A stretch of 64,000 nucleotides of DNA from DATAAP01 sp041690495. GTDB lineage: Bacteria; Pseudomonadota; Alphaproteobacteria; CACIAM-22H2. This document shows positions 29,394 to 36,879 of the stretch, piece by piece; the first letter of the stretch is position 1; each line of letters begins with the position of its first letter. The DNA lies in contig JAWLHE010000007.1 in the NCBI GenBank assembly GCA_041690495.1, positions 124,001-188,000 of the forward strand, read 5' to 3'. The notes beneath the pieces are model-generated. The model did no database searches and had not been told where the DNA came from. It was given only the letters and a program-made list of their open reading frames with translations. The position numbers were made by a program, and so were the translations under genes.

Positions 29394-30446
29394 TTAGGCG
29401 AGCAGGCCGAGCTGCTTCATGAATGCGAGCTGGCTATCGAGGGCCTTCGTGGCGATGGCCTCGTTCTTGGTCGCCGCCTTCCATGCCTCGCGCGCCTTGC
29501 CGCGCGCCTGCTGCACGTCGGCCGGGTCGAGCGCGACGATCTCGACGCCCTTGGCCTTGTAGGCTGCGGCGGCTTTGACGTCCTGGACCAGGATGTGCTG
29601 GCGAAGCGCGCCCGAGATTTCGCGGGCCGCCACGGCGAGCGCCGCCTTGAACTCGGCCGGAAGCTTCTCGTAGGCGGCCCGGTTCGCGACATAGCTGGTC
29701 GCGGTGGTCGGCTGGTGTATGCCGGGCATGACGATGTACTTGGCGACCTCGGCGAGGCCAGCCTCGAGATTGGCCGTCATGTCGCCGCGATCGGCGAAAT
29801 CGATCAGGCCCTTGTCGAGCGCCGAATAGACCTCGCCCGTGGGAAGCGGCGCCACGGACACGCCGAGCGCGCCCATGACGGTCGATGCCAGGCCGACGAA
29901 GCGGCCCTTCTTGCCGCTCATGTCGGCGATCTTGCGGATCGGGAACTTCGAATGGATCGGCTCCGCACCGTAAACGGTCGGGGCGATGTAGAACAGGCCG
30001 GCCTGCCCGTAGGCCTGGCGTGCCAGATCGAGTCCGCCGAGCTCATAAAACCAGGCTTCGAACTGGTCGGACTCGGGAAAACCGAACGGCACCGTGCTCG
30101 TAAAGGCGAGGGCGGGAATCTTGCCGGCCTCGTAGCCGTCGAACGTCTTCATCATCTGGAAGGCGCCGCCGCGCACGGCGTCGAACGCCTGAGCAGCCGC
30201 AACCAGCTGGCCGGCGGCAAAAAGCTCGATCTTGAACTTGCCTCCGGTGAGCTCGCCGACGCGCTTGACGAACCGCTCCTCGAATTTCTGCGGCGTCGTG
30301 CCGCCGTCCCACAGCGCCTGCATGCGCCAGGTGACGCTCGCCTGGGCGATGGCGGGCGCCGCGAGACCTGCGGTCGCGGCAGCTCCGGCAGTACCGAGGC
30401 CGATGGCCTTGATTGCAGAGCGGCGGGTGATGATGGATTTCTTCAC
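29394..30446 (-). CDS. dctP: TRAP transporter substrate-binding protein (DctP), probable mevalonate receptor
   Basis: 350 residues from GTG 30446, which has GGAG four bases upstream; an ATG 10 codons earlier lacks one. The N-terminus has a twin-arginine motif (TRRSAIKAIG) and a hydrophobic stretch ending APAIAQA, so it is exported, probably by Tat. The mature part is DctP-like (WRMQALWDGGTTPQKFEERF, GRFVGLASTVMGALGVSVAPLP with the conserved carboxylate-binding region, GLIDFADRGD). It is the first gene of the operon and captures the substrate in the periplasm. Mevalonate as ligand is inferred from mvaA and mvaB downstream. Confidence 0.88.
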   Translation of the reverse strand: MKKSIITRRSAIKAIGLGTAGAAATAGLAAPAIAQASVTWRMQALWDGGTTPQKFEERFVKRVGELTGGKFKIELFAAGQLVAAAQAFDAVRGGAFQMMKTFDGYEAGKIPALAFTSTVPFGFPESDQFEAWFYELGGLDLARQAYGQAGLFYIAPTVYGAEPIHSKFPIRKIADMSGKKGRFVGLASTVMGALGVSVAPLPTGEVYSALDKGLIDFADRGDMTANLEAGLAEVAKYIVMPGIHQPTTATSYVANRAAYEKLPAEFKAALAVAAREISGALRQHILVQDVKAAAAYKAKGVEIVALDPADVQQARGKAREAWKAATKNEAIATKALDSQLAFMKQLGLLA

Positions 30447-30750
30447 GGCGTTCTCCAGGTTGTGTTGGCAATTCACGGGCGCGGCTCGGGCCGGGCAGTT
30501 GACGTCCGGCGGATATCAGATGCGGGGAAGGCGGCGCGAAAGGTCCGAGGGCGGTTCACGAGAAAGGAGCTCCGCTGCTCGCGCTCTGCTCTCGATGACA
30601 TTCCCTCCGCCTCTCGATTGGGCAATCCCTTGCCTCGTGTTTCGCCGGACTGTACTAAAAATCGGCACTGCATCAAGGTACAGTTAATGGATACAGAAAG
30701 AAGGGTGTACCAGTTCAGATGAGGGCACACTTGTCTGGAGGGGATCGGAA
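30447..30750. other. Divergent control region of the mevalonate locus
   Basis: 304 bases between the TRAP operon and the MocR-type regulator. The right part is AT-richer and has three GTAC-centred elements (see 30649-30714). No gene is supported here. Confidence 0.6.
30649..30714. promoter_or_regulatory. Inverted ACTGTAC repeats, probable MocR regulator operator
   Basis: ACTGTAC at 30649-30655 and its exact complement GTACAGT at 30678-30684 form an inverted repeat with a 22-base spacer. A third related element TGTACCAGT lies at 30706-30714. MocR-type regulators bind spaced repeats in the promoter between themselves and divergent targets. Placement fits; binding is inferred. Confidence 0.5.
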
Positions 30751-32142
30751 TTGGCCCGGAAACGGCTGAGCCGCACGGGGCAGATCGTCGCCGATCTCGT
30801 AAAGCTCATAGAGGACGGCCCGTTGAAACCAGGCGATCGCCTGCCATCGATCCGGGCCGGTGCCGAGCAGTACGGCATCGCCAAGAACAGTATGGTCGAG
30901 GTCTACGACCGCCTCGTCGCGCTCGGCTATGCCCGGGCGCAGCGCGGTTCGGGCTTCTTCGTGACGACGAGCCACCGGCCGCGACCGGTGGAGGAGCGAC
31001 CGCCGCACGTCGCGGAGGCCGTCGACCTGGTCTGGCTGCTGCGTGAGCAGCTCGATCAGAGATACGTGGCGCGCGTCGGCGACGGTCGTCCGCCGCCGTC
31101 ATGGACCGAGGGATCCGAGCTGAGGAAATATCTTCGGCCCGACCGGCAGCGCGAGGCGCTGATCGAAACGGGCTATGGCAGTCCTCTGGGGTTCGCGCCA
31201 TTGCGCGATCGACTGGCGGTCATTCTGGCGGAGCGTTCGATTACGGCGGCGCCGTCGCAGATCCTGCTGACCCATGGCGCAAATCATGCGCTGGACCTCA
31301 TCGTCCGTCATCTCATCGAGCCGGGTGACGTCGTACTGGTCGACGACCCCGGCTACTATCCGCTCTACGCGAAGCTGAAGCTGGCGAAGGCCGAGATGGT
31401 CGGCGTCCGGCGCAACGTCGACGGACCCGATCTCGAGGACCTGGAGAGCAAGGCCGCGGGCGGTCGGGCGAAGGTCTTCTTCACGCAATCGCTCGCCCAC
31501 AATCCCACCGGCAACTCCATGTCGCTGCCCAATGCGCATCGCGTCCTGCAGATCGCGATGCGTCACGACCTGTTCGTCGTCGACGATGACCCGTTTGCCG
31601 ATGTGGTGCCGGCGGCAAGTCCGCGCCTGGCCGCCCTCGATCAGCTTGATCGGGTGATCTATGTCAGCTCGTTCTCGAAGACGCTGTCGGCGAGCTTGCG
31701 CTGCGGATACGTGGCGGCGTCGCCCAGGATCATCGATGCGCTGACCGACGTGAAGATGCTGTCGGTCGTGAACAGTTCCGGTTATATCGAGCGCATCGTC
31801 CACGACCTCATTGCAAGCGGGCAGCACCGGCACCATCTGCGGCGGCTTCGTCAGCGCATTCAGACCGCATGCACCAGGGCGTTCGAACTGCTGGACCAGC
31901 TCAAGATCCCGATCTTCGGGGCGCCATCGGGCGGGTATTATTTCTGGGGACAGCTTCCCGATCACGTCAACGATCTGGAATTCGCGCGCGCCGCGGCCGA
32001 AGAGAATATCTTCATCTCGCCGGGTTCCGTCTTCTCGCCAAGCCGCGCCATGGCAAGGCCGTACATGCGGATCAACATCGCCTATGTGAACGACGCGCGC
32101 TTCCTCGACTTCTACAGACGCTACGTCAATGGGTCGGGCTGA
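30751..32142 (+). CDS. MocR/PdxR-type GntR regulator with aminotransferase-like domain
   Basis: 463 residues. Residues 1-75 are a GntR winged helix (IVADLVKLIEDGPLKPGDRLPSIR, GIAKNSMVEVYDRLVALGYARAQRGSGFFV). The rest is a class I aminotransferase fold (ILLTHGANHALDLIVRHL, DDPGYYPLY, HNPTGNSMSL, SSFSKTLSASLRCGYV with the PLP lysine, PYMRINIAY). It is a PLP-dependent sensor and regulator. The start is TTG 30751 with GGAGGGG upstream. It is divergent from dctPQM-mvaAB and is the likely controller. Confidence 0.88.
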   Translation: MARKRLSRTGQIVADLVKLIEDGPLKPGDRLPSIRAGAEQYGIAKNSMVEVYDRLVALGYARAQRGSGFFVTTSHRPRPVEERPPHVAEAVDLVWLLREQLDQRYVARVGDGRPPPSWTEGSELRKYLRPDRQREALIETGYGSPLGFAPLRDRLAVILAERSITAAPSQILLTHGANHALDLIVRHLIEPGDVVLVDDPGYYPLYAKLKLAKAEMVGVRRNVDGPDLEDLESKAAGGRAKVFFTQSLAHNPTGNSMSLPNAHRVLQIAMRHDLFVVDDDPFADVVPAASPRLAALDQLDRVIYVSSFSKTLSASLRCGYVAASPRIIDALTDVKMLSVVNSSGYIERIVHDLIASGQHRHHLRRLRQRIQTACTRAFELLDQLKIPIFGAPSGGYYFWGQLPDHVNDLEFARAAAEENIFISPGSVFSPSRAMARPYMRINIAYVNDARFLDFYRRYVNGSG

Positions 32143-32355
32143 CCCTCGGGGCGGAAGCGGTCGGCCGATCCCGATCTCCGACTCGGGCGCGGCGAATGCT
32201 GCGCCTGCCGGATCCAAAGTGCGGCGGCCGCAGGTTCCGTCCGAGGGGGCGCTGGTCGGTCCGCCTCCCGCGCGCCGAGCGGTCGCACGTAAACGTCCAA
32301 AGCTTGTTCCGCTCCATCAAGGCGCGTTAGCGTGCGCGCGAGGAGACTCGATGCG

Positions 32356-32742
32356 ATGACGAAGGACACGCCGCCGACCGGGGAGCCCGCCCTGAGGGCC
32401 ATCGCCATGCCGGCCGACGCCAATCCAAACGGCGATATCTTCGGCGGCTGGCTGCTGGCCCAGATGGACCTTGCCGGCGGCAACGTCGCCAAGCAGCGCG
32501 CCAAGGGGCGCGTCGCCACGGTCGGGCTCGAGCGCATGGAGTTCCACCTGCCGGTGTTCGTCGGCGACGAAGTGAGCTGCTATGCAACGATCCAGCGGAT
32601 CGGCCGCACCTCCATTACCGTCGACGTCGAGACCTGGGTTCGGCGCGGCGACGGCGACGAGCGCCTCAAGGTCACGCAGGGGCTCTTTACCTATGTCGCG
32701 ATTGGCGCCGATCGGCGGCCGCGCCCGGTGCCGTCCGCATAG
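32356..32742 (+). CDS. Acyl-CoA thioesterase (hotdog fold, YciA-like)
   Basis: 128 residues. It shows the hotdog features of the YciA/BACH group: MPADANPNGDIFGGWLLAQMDLAGG with the catalytic acid region, and VATVGLERMEFHLPVFVGDEVSCYA, SITVDVETWVRR. It hydrolyses acyl-CoA to free acid. AGGAG lies 11 bases before ATG 32356; a GTG eight codons earlier is possible. It is followed two bases later by an unknown gene on the same strand, suggesting a two-gene unit. Confidence 0.85.
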   Translation: MTKDTPPTGEPALRAIAMPADANPNGDIFGGWLLAQMDLAGGNVAKQRAKGRVATVGLERMEFHLPVFVGDEVSCYATIQRIGRTSITVDVETWVRRGDGDERLKVTQGLFTYVAIGADRRPRPVPSA

Positions 32743-32744
32743 CG

Positions 32745-33182
32745 ATGCCCGAGTCGAAATACGAGATCGTCGCCAAGTCGCGCGGACCGCGGCGCGAATT
32801 CAAGATCACCGTGGGACTCCGGGAGGGCTACGATCCCGAGGGCCGCGTCTACGACCTCTCGGAAGCCACGAAGATCGCGCTCAGTTGGATGACCGAACGC
32901 GCGGCCTCGGACCGGCCTTTCCTGTCGGGCATGTTTACGCGCGGCGAAGTCGCGTATGCCTGGCGGCGCGACGATGGAACGGCCGGTCGCGATCGCGAGC
33001 CGGTGGCGATTTTCACCGGCGAGGTCATCCCGCTCTACATGGGCGGCCTCGCAGATGAAACCGTCGAGGCGATGCTCAACGAGCTTGCCGCGCGCCTCGG
33101 CGAGGCGTTACGGCAGGAGCGCATTTATATCGCCTTCCGCGACCACACCTGGATCGTCAAGCGCGAGGGCACGCCGGACTAG
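32745..33182 (+). CDS. Hypothetical protein
   Basis: 145 residues, soluble, with no domain that I recognise. It has a compact alpha/beta look with ordered segments (REFKITVGLREGYDPEGRVYD, SEATKIALSWMTERAA, EPVAIFTGEVIPLYMGG, ETVEAMLNELAARLGEALRQERIYIAF). It begins 2 bases after the thioesterase stop, so it is co-transcribed and probably translationally coupled. Codon use looks like its neighbours. Confidence 0.65.
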   Translation: MPESKYEIVAKSRGPRREFKITVGLREGYDPEGRVYDLSEATKIALSWMTERAASDRPFLSGMFTRGEVAYAWRRDDGTAGRDREPVAIFTGEVIPLYMGGLADETVEAMLNELAARLGEALRQERIYIAFRDHTWIVKREGTPD

Positions 33183-33278
33183 GTGCGTCGCGGCAGCAAG
33201 ACCTGGTCGCGATGCCCCAACGCAGGGTATGCCATCGGGCGAAGCCGGGCCGGCCTCGCCCGATTGCTGTCGCAGAAG

Positions 33279-33749
33279 CTAGCGGACGAGTTCACCCAGC
33301 GTGCGGTTACCCTCGTAGCGGTACCAGTTCTCTGAGTCGTAGGCCTGCATCTGGCCGGCATTTTCCTTGGTCAGGTTCGGGACGACGATGCGATCGCCCT
33401 GGGCACTCATTCTGTCGAGTGGGACGACGACCTTCTTTTCACCAATTCCGACGAAGCCGCCAACGCCCACAACTGCGGCGGTGCCGCGATTGCTGCGGTT
33501 GACGACGATCTCGTCGATCTCTCCGACGCGTTCACCCGCGGTGTTGTAGACGCCTTGGCCGACCAGCTGGTCCGGGCTCATGGTCCGGAATTCCGACGGG
33601 ATCTGAGTCGTCGTGACGGTTCCCGACGGCACGGATGGGGCAGCCGAGCCGGACATCGATTCGGTCATGCTCTCGACGGTATCGCAGGCAGATATCGCAC
33701 CGGCCAGCAGAATTGCCGCGCCAACGTGAAGGAGACGTAGACGGGTCAT
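33279..33749 (-). CDS. PRC-barrel lipoprotein, EcfG-promoter gene
   Basis: 156 residues. It begins with a lipoprotein signal (AAILLAGAISAC, cysteine 22). A Ser/Thr/Pro linker is followed by a PRC-barrel domain (LVGQGVYNTAGERVGEIDEIVVNRSNRGTAAV, GFVGIGEKKVVVPLDRM). PRC-barrel proteins of alphaproteobacteria are often general-stress genes. An EcfG-type promoter lies at 33805-33829, about 50 bases before the start. Probably anchored in the envelope; role unknown. Confidence 0.8.
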   Translation of the reverse strand: MTRLRLLHVGAAILLAGAISACDTVESMTESMSGSAAPSVPSGTVTTTQIPSEFRTMSPDQLVGQGVYNTAGERVGEIDEIVVNRSNRGTAAVVGVGGFVGIGEKKVVVPLDRMSAQGDRIVVPNLTKENAGQMQAYDSENWYRYEGNRTLGELVR

Positions 33750-33804
33750 AAGAGACCTCCATTGATTGCCGACATGACTTGACCCGGGCAGGGGACCGTG
33801 CGGT

Positions 33805-33829
33805 AACGGGAGCGAAGCCGTTAGGTTCC
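33805..33829 (-). promoter_or_regulatory. EcfG-type (general stress) promoter of the PRC-barrel gene
   Basis: On the minus strand GGAAC, 16 bases, CGTT, an exact match to the alphaproteobacterial EcfG consensus. The -10 end is 56 bases before the start codon of the lipoprotein gene. Confidence 0.75.
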
Positions 33830-34096
33830 GGGCAACGTCCCGCTCGCCGGTCGTGTGGTGCTACTGCCTGGCTTTAGCGGCGACAGGCGGTGCCGAGCGC
33901 GATGCGGCTGCCGACGATCCGCCGGTACGGCCAGGCACCGTCTGCGCGTTCGTGAGCATCGTGGACGCGCAGCCGAGCAGCGGGTTTCGCGCTCGCGCAG
34001 AGGTTGTATAGCCATGGCCGGCACCATCACGCGGCGGACGTGTTAACCGTTGCCGGGTCGCGCTTTCTCGGAATGAGACGCGGAGGGCGCGTGCAA

Positions 34097-34122
34097 GGAA
34101 CAAACCTTGCCGTCGCGGCGTT
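34097..34122 (+). promoter_or_regulatory. EcfG-type promoter of the 73-residue protein gene
   Basis: GGAAC, 17 bases, CGTT, matching the consensus exactly, with the start codon of the downstream small gene 23 bases beyond the -10 element. Confidence 0.75.
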
Positions 34123-34144
34123 TGATCGCCGGGGGGTAATCAGC

Positions 34145-34366
34145 ATGCAGCAATATGATCCTGCACAGCAATATGATCCTGCGGCTCTGGCGGCGCGGAC
34201 CGCCTATGTCAGAGCGCTGACCGTCGGGGCGCCTGCGCACATCGCATTCGACGTCGCCTGCGCGGCATACCGCGCGACGTGGCCTGGGCTGGATGATCTT
34301 GAGCTGCGCGACGTGGTCGCCCGGACCTTGGCGCTGCTTGCCAAGGATCGTTCGGGAATCGCCTGA
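34145..34366 (+). CDS. Small hypothetical protein with duplicated QQYDPA
   Basis: 73 residues. After the initiator methionine a hexapeptide QQYDPA is repeated exactly, from an 18-bp tandem repeat at 34148-34183. The remainder is helical (YVRALTVGAPAHIAFDVACAAYRATWPGLDDLELRDVVARTLALLAKD). No family recognised. The EcfG promoter just upstream and a GGGGGG-rich ribosome region support expression as a stress gene. Confidence 0.6.
   Translation: MQQYDPAQQYDPAALAARTAYVRALTVGAPAHIAFDVACAAYRATWPGLDDLELRDVVARTLALLAKDRSGIA
34148..34183. repeat. 18-bp in-frame tandem duplication
   Basis: Two copies of CAGCAATATGATCCTGC(A/G), differing only in the last base, at the very start of the small gene. Being a multiple of three, copy-number change would keep the reading frame. 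Confidence 0.85.
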
Positions 34367-34386
34367 CATATCGAGGACAGGCTGCC

Positions 34387-34411
34387 GGAACCAGCGCGGC
34401 CCGGCGCGGTT
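34387..34411 (+). promoter_or_regulatory. Possible EcfG-type promoter (near consensus)
   Basis: GGAAC, 17 bases, GTT; the base before GTT is G where C is usual. It lies 27 bases before the small membrane protein gene at 34439. Confidence 0.4.
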
Positions 34412-34438
34412 GATACAGGACATCACCCCGGGGTGCTG

Positions 34439-34627
34439 ATGCCTGAACTTCTAGTTGCGTCCTATCTGGGTGGCTACGCGTCGATCCTGCTGTTTGCCCT
34501 TCGCGAGCGTCCGCCAGGAACCTGCCTCACCGATCTCTGCATCGCCGTGATCATCGCGCTCTGGCCGGTCGCGATGGTGGCAGCGGTTTTCTTCAGGGCC
34601 TACCAGGCGCTGCAGCCTCGCCGCTGA
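34439..34627 (+). CDS. Small membrane protein, hypothetical
   Basis: 62 residues with two predicted membrane helices (LLVASYLGGYASILLFAL and CIAVIIALWPVAMVAAVFF) joined by a short charged loop, and a basic C-terminus. No family recognised. ATG 34439 is chosen; a GTG two codons earlier also fits. A near-consensus EcfG promoter precedes it. Confidence 0.5.
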   Translation: MPELLVASYLGGYASILLFALRERPPGTCLTDLCIAVIIALWPVAMVAAVFFRAYQALQPRR

Positions 34628-34640
34628 CGGCGCGCATCGA

Positions 34641-34838
34641 TCAGGTGATGACGAGCGATACCGCCCGGCGCTCGTACTCCGTTGCCACCCGTAGATGCTC
34701 CTCGGCGACATCGTGCAGGCGTCGGTCGCGGGCATCGCGCGCCAGCATACGGCGCATTTCGGCCTTTCCAAGCCACCAGCTGGGCAGACGCTCAAGGGCC
34801 GGAAGCGGATTGCGCGGCGCGGTCACAGGCTTTGCCAT
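34641..34838 (-). CDS. Small hypothetical protein
   Basis: 65 residues, basic and helical (WWLGKAEMRRMLARDARDRRLHDVAEEHLRVATEYERRA). GGGAG is seven bases before ATG 34838. No membrane segment or known domain. Convergent with the preceding membrane protein gene. Confidence 0.55.
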   Translation of the reverse strand: MAKPVTAPRNPLPALERLPSWWLGKAEMRRMLARDARDRRLHDVAEEHLRVATEYERRAVSLVIT

Positions 34839-34973
34839 CTCGATCTCCCGATCTCTTCCACCTTAGCAGATTGCACGCCGGCGGCGCGGTGCAAGTACGG
34901 CGAAGGGTAAGGACGGATTCCGCCGGAATGAGGTACGTCGAAAGGCCGGAATCGCCGCGGTCTGGAATGCGGC

Positions 34974-35474
34974 TCAGGGCGGCGCCGAGAACGGCATGAT
35001 CATCGGCGCGTGATCGCATGCCGAGAGGAAGCGCAGGAGGTCGGCTGCGGCGAGCGCTGTCGTGCGGTCGTTTCTCAGCGGATGGACGTTGAGCGGATCG
35101 TGAGCGAGCAGCGCCTCGTCGAGCACGATCGTCACCTGTTGCGCGGTATCGTTGATCGCAGCAAGCGGCGAAACCGCCCCGGGCGCAATGCCAAGCAGAT
35201 CTGCGAGTGCATCGTGATTCGCGAACGAGAATTTGCCGGCTTCGAGGCGCCGCGCCATGTCCTTGAGATCGACCCTGCTGTCCTCGAGCGTGGTCAGCAG
35301 CCAGTGGCGGCCGCGCTTGTCGCGCAGGAACAGGTTCTTCACGTGTCCGCCGGGCAACTCGCCGCGCAAGCGCTTCGAATCCTCCACCGTGTACAGGGGC
35401 GGATGCGATACGGTTCTGGCGGCGATTCCCAAGGATTCGAGATGTGCGAGCAGTTCGTCCGAAGTCATAGGCAT
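34974..35474 (-). CDS. YbaK/ProX-type aminoacyl-tRNA deacylase
   Basis: 166 residues. The YbaK/EbsC fold is evident: HPPLYTVEDSKRLRGELPGGHVKNLFLRDKRGRHWLL with the conserved lysine region, FANHDALADLLGIAPGAVSPLAA and VTIVLDEALL. This is the ProX/PrdX group, which frees mischarged Ala (or related) from tRNA-Pro in trans. ATG 35474 or 35468 could be the start; neither has a clear ribosome site. Confidence 0.88.
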   Translation of the reverse strand: MPMTSDELLAHLESLGIAARTVSHPPLYTVEDSKRLRGELPGGHVKNLFLRDKRGRHWLLTTLEDSRVDLKDMARRLEAGKFSFANHDALADLLGIAPGAVSPLAAINDTAQQVTIVLDEALLAHDPLNVHPLRNDRTTALAAADLLRFLSACDHAPMIMPFSAPP

Positions 35475-35763
35475 GTGGCAGCACCGGAGGTCGCGGAGAC
35501 GAGCGCCACTCTGCCGTCGCTGGTGCGGACCAGGCAAGGCCGAGATTGTTCGCACTGGCGCGGTTCAGGTTTCACCGTTGTCACGGGGCGGGCCTTCGCG
35601 CGTGCAGCATCGTTTCGTCAGAACGCACCGCCACGTAATGCGCTTGTCAGCGCTGCAATCCGACCCGAACGGGATGGCCGGCGACGCGTTCTGACTTCAT
35701 GGACGTGCGCACCGGATCGCGAGCGCGACAGTCGCACGGGACAGATACGATGAAGGAGCCATC

Positions 35764-36012
35764 ATGATGGACCTGCCCATCGATCAGCAGGTACGGCGAT
35801 GTTACGAGCTGGCGCTTAAGAACGGCCTGGACGAAAGGGCCGCGATCGACGCTGCACTGATTCTGTGGCGCGCGGGACGTCCCGACGAGCCGCTCGACAT
35901 TGCGCGCCGGTCGGTTTCCCACGTCATCGCCCGGGCGCGGATTGAGCGGCGCACCGGCCAGCCGGTCGACGAGGCGGTCGACCTGTGGCGCATCGACCGG
36001 ACCAATGCGTAA
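35764..36012 (+). CDS. Small hypothetical protein
   Basis: 82 residues. AAGGAG precedes the ATG pair at 35764/35767. It is helical and charged (QQVRRCYELALKNGLDERAAIDAALILWRAGRPDEPLDIARRSVS), with two repeats of the type D-AA/V-D-LW-R. No known family and no export signal. Confidence 0.6.
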   Translation: MMDLPIDQQVRRCYELALKNGLDERAAIDAALILWRAGRPDEPLDIARRSVSHVIARARIERRTGQPVDEAVDLWRIDRTNA

Positions 36013-36129
36013 CGTCTGACTCCGGTTTCGCCGCCGGTACGCGCAGTGCCGGGTGTCCCGGTTTTACGCAGGTCGCGAGCATGCTAGAACGCTGCATCGC
36101 CGTAACCGCCTGCCGCGTGACCGGAGCCC

Positions 36130-36771
36130 ATGTTTCAGAAGAAGGCCGTACTCACATTCTTTCCGACATTCGTCTGGGTGCATGACCTGGCCGCGGATGC
36201 GCGCGAGGAGATCGAGCGCACCGCGATTCGCCTGATCGAGCAGATGCTGACGCCACGGCCCTCGCCGAACCGCCGCCACCAGTGGCAGACGCCTACGGAT
36301 CTCCAGACCAGGGCCGAGTTCCAGCGCCTCAACGAGATCGTCCTGGCCGCGGCGCGCGAGATCCTTGCGTATCTCGAACTCAAGCCGATGCCCCTCGAGA
36401 TCACCGGTGCCTGGGCGAATGTCAGCCTGCCGGGCGCCACGCATATCGAGCATTCGCATCCGAACAATCTGCTCAGTTTCGTCTACTACCCGCGCGTGCC
36501 CAGGGGCGGCGACTCGATCGAGTTTCACGATCCGCGTCCGCAGGCGCATGTCATCGCGCCGCCATTCATCGCCCTGAACGCGAAGATCGCGAGCACCGCG
36601 AGGGTTTCGGTCGAGGCCGGCCGGCTGGTGGCCTTTCCGAGCTGGCTGCGCCATTCGGTGCCGGTTCATCAGGGGCAGGGCGAACGCATGAGCATCGCCC
36701 TCAATGTCATGATTGCCGAGCCTATCGGCAGGCCACGCTGGAGCGGCGAGCACGGCAAGGAGCAGGGCTGA
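36130..36771 (+). CDS. Putative 2OG-Fe(II) oxygenase (TIGR02466 family)
   Basis: 213 residues. It starts VLTFFPTFVWVHDL and shows the family's cupin-like iron site: H-x-E-H in THIEHSHPNNLLSFVYYP, then GGDSIEFHDPRP and a distal histidine in AFPSWLRHSVPVH followed by arginine in GERMSIALN. These fit Fe(II) and 2-oxoglutarate binding. Members are often of phage or bacterial origin with unknown substrates. Confidence 0.8.
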   Translation: MFQKKAVLTFFPTFVWVHDLAADAREEIERTAIRLIEQMLTPRPSPNRRHQWQTPTDLQTRAEFQRLNEIVLAAAREILAYLELKPMPLEITGAWANVSLPGATHIEHSHPNNLLSFVYYPRVPRGGDSIEFHDPRPQAHVIAPPFIALNAKIASTARVSVEAGRLVAFPSWLRHSVPVHQGQGERMSIALNVMIAEPIGRPRWSGEHGKEQG

Positions 36772-36812
36772 CGCTACTTCAGATGCGCGCGCGGGTCAGT
36801 TGCGCATGAAAA

Positions 36813-36841
36813 GGCCCCGCCGGCAAGCCGCCGGCGGGGCC
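36813..36841 (-). terminator. Rho-independent terminator of glnA
   Basis: A perfect 12-bp GC-rich stem (36813-36824 with 36830-36841, 5-base loop), followed on the minus strand by TTTT. It lies 39 bases beyond the glnA stop. Confidence 0.85.
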
Positions 36842-36879
36842 CATCGTATTGGCGCCCTGGCGCGCCGCGTCCAGGAACG

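Larger units (their letters stand above)
33750..34144. other. Intergenic region with two EcfG-type promoters
   Basis: 395 bases between the divergent PRC-barrel and 73-residue-protein genes. Each has a consensus EcfG promoter. A minus-strand frame at 33861-34103 is open but has no ribosome site and no recognisable product, so it is not called. Confidence 0.6.

Noticed and set aside
33861..34103. 80-codon minus-strand frame between the two EcfG genes
   Set aside because: No ribosome site, no recognisable product, and it runs through the divergent promoters.
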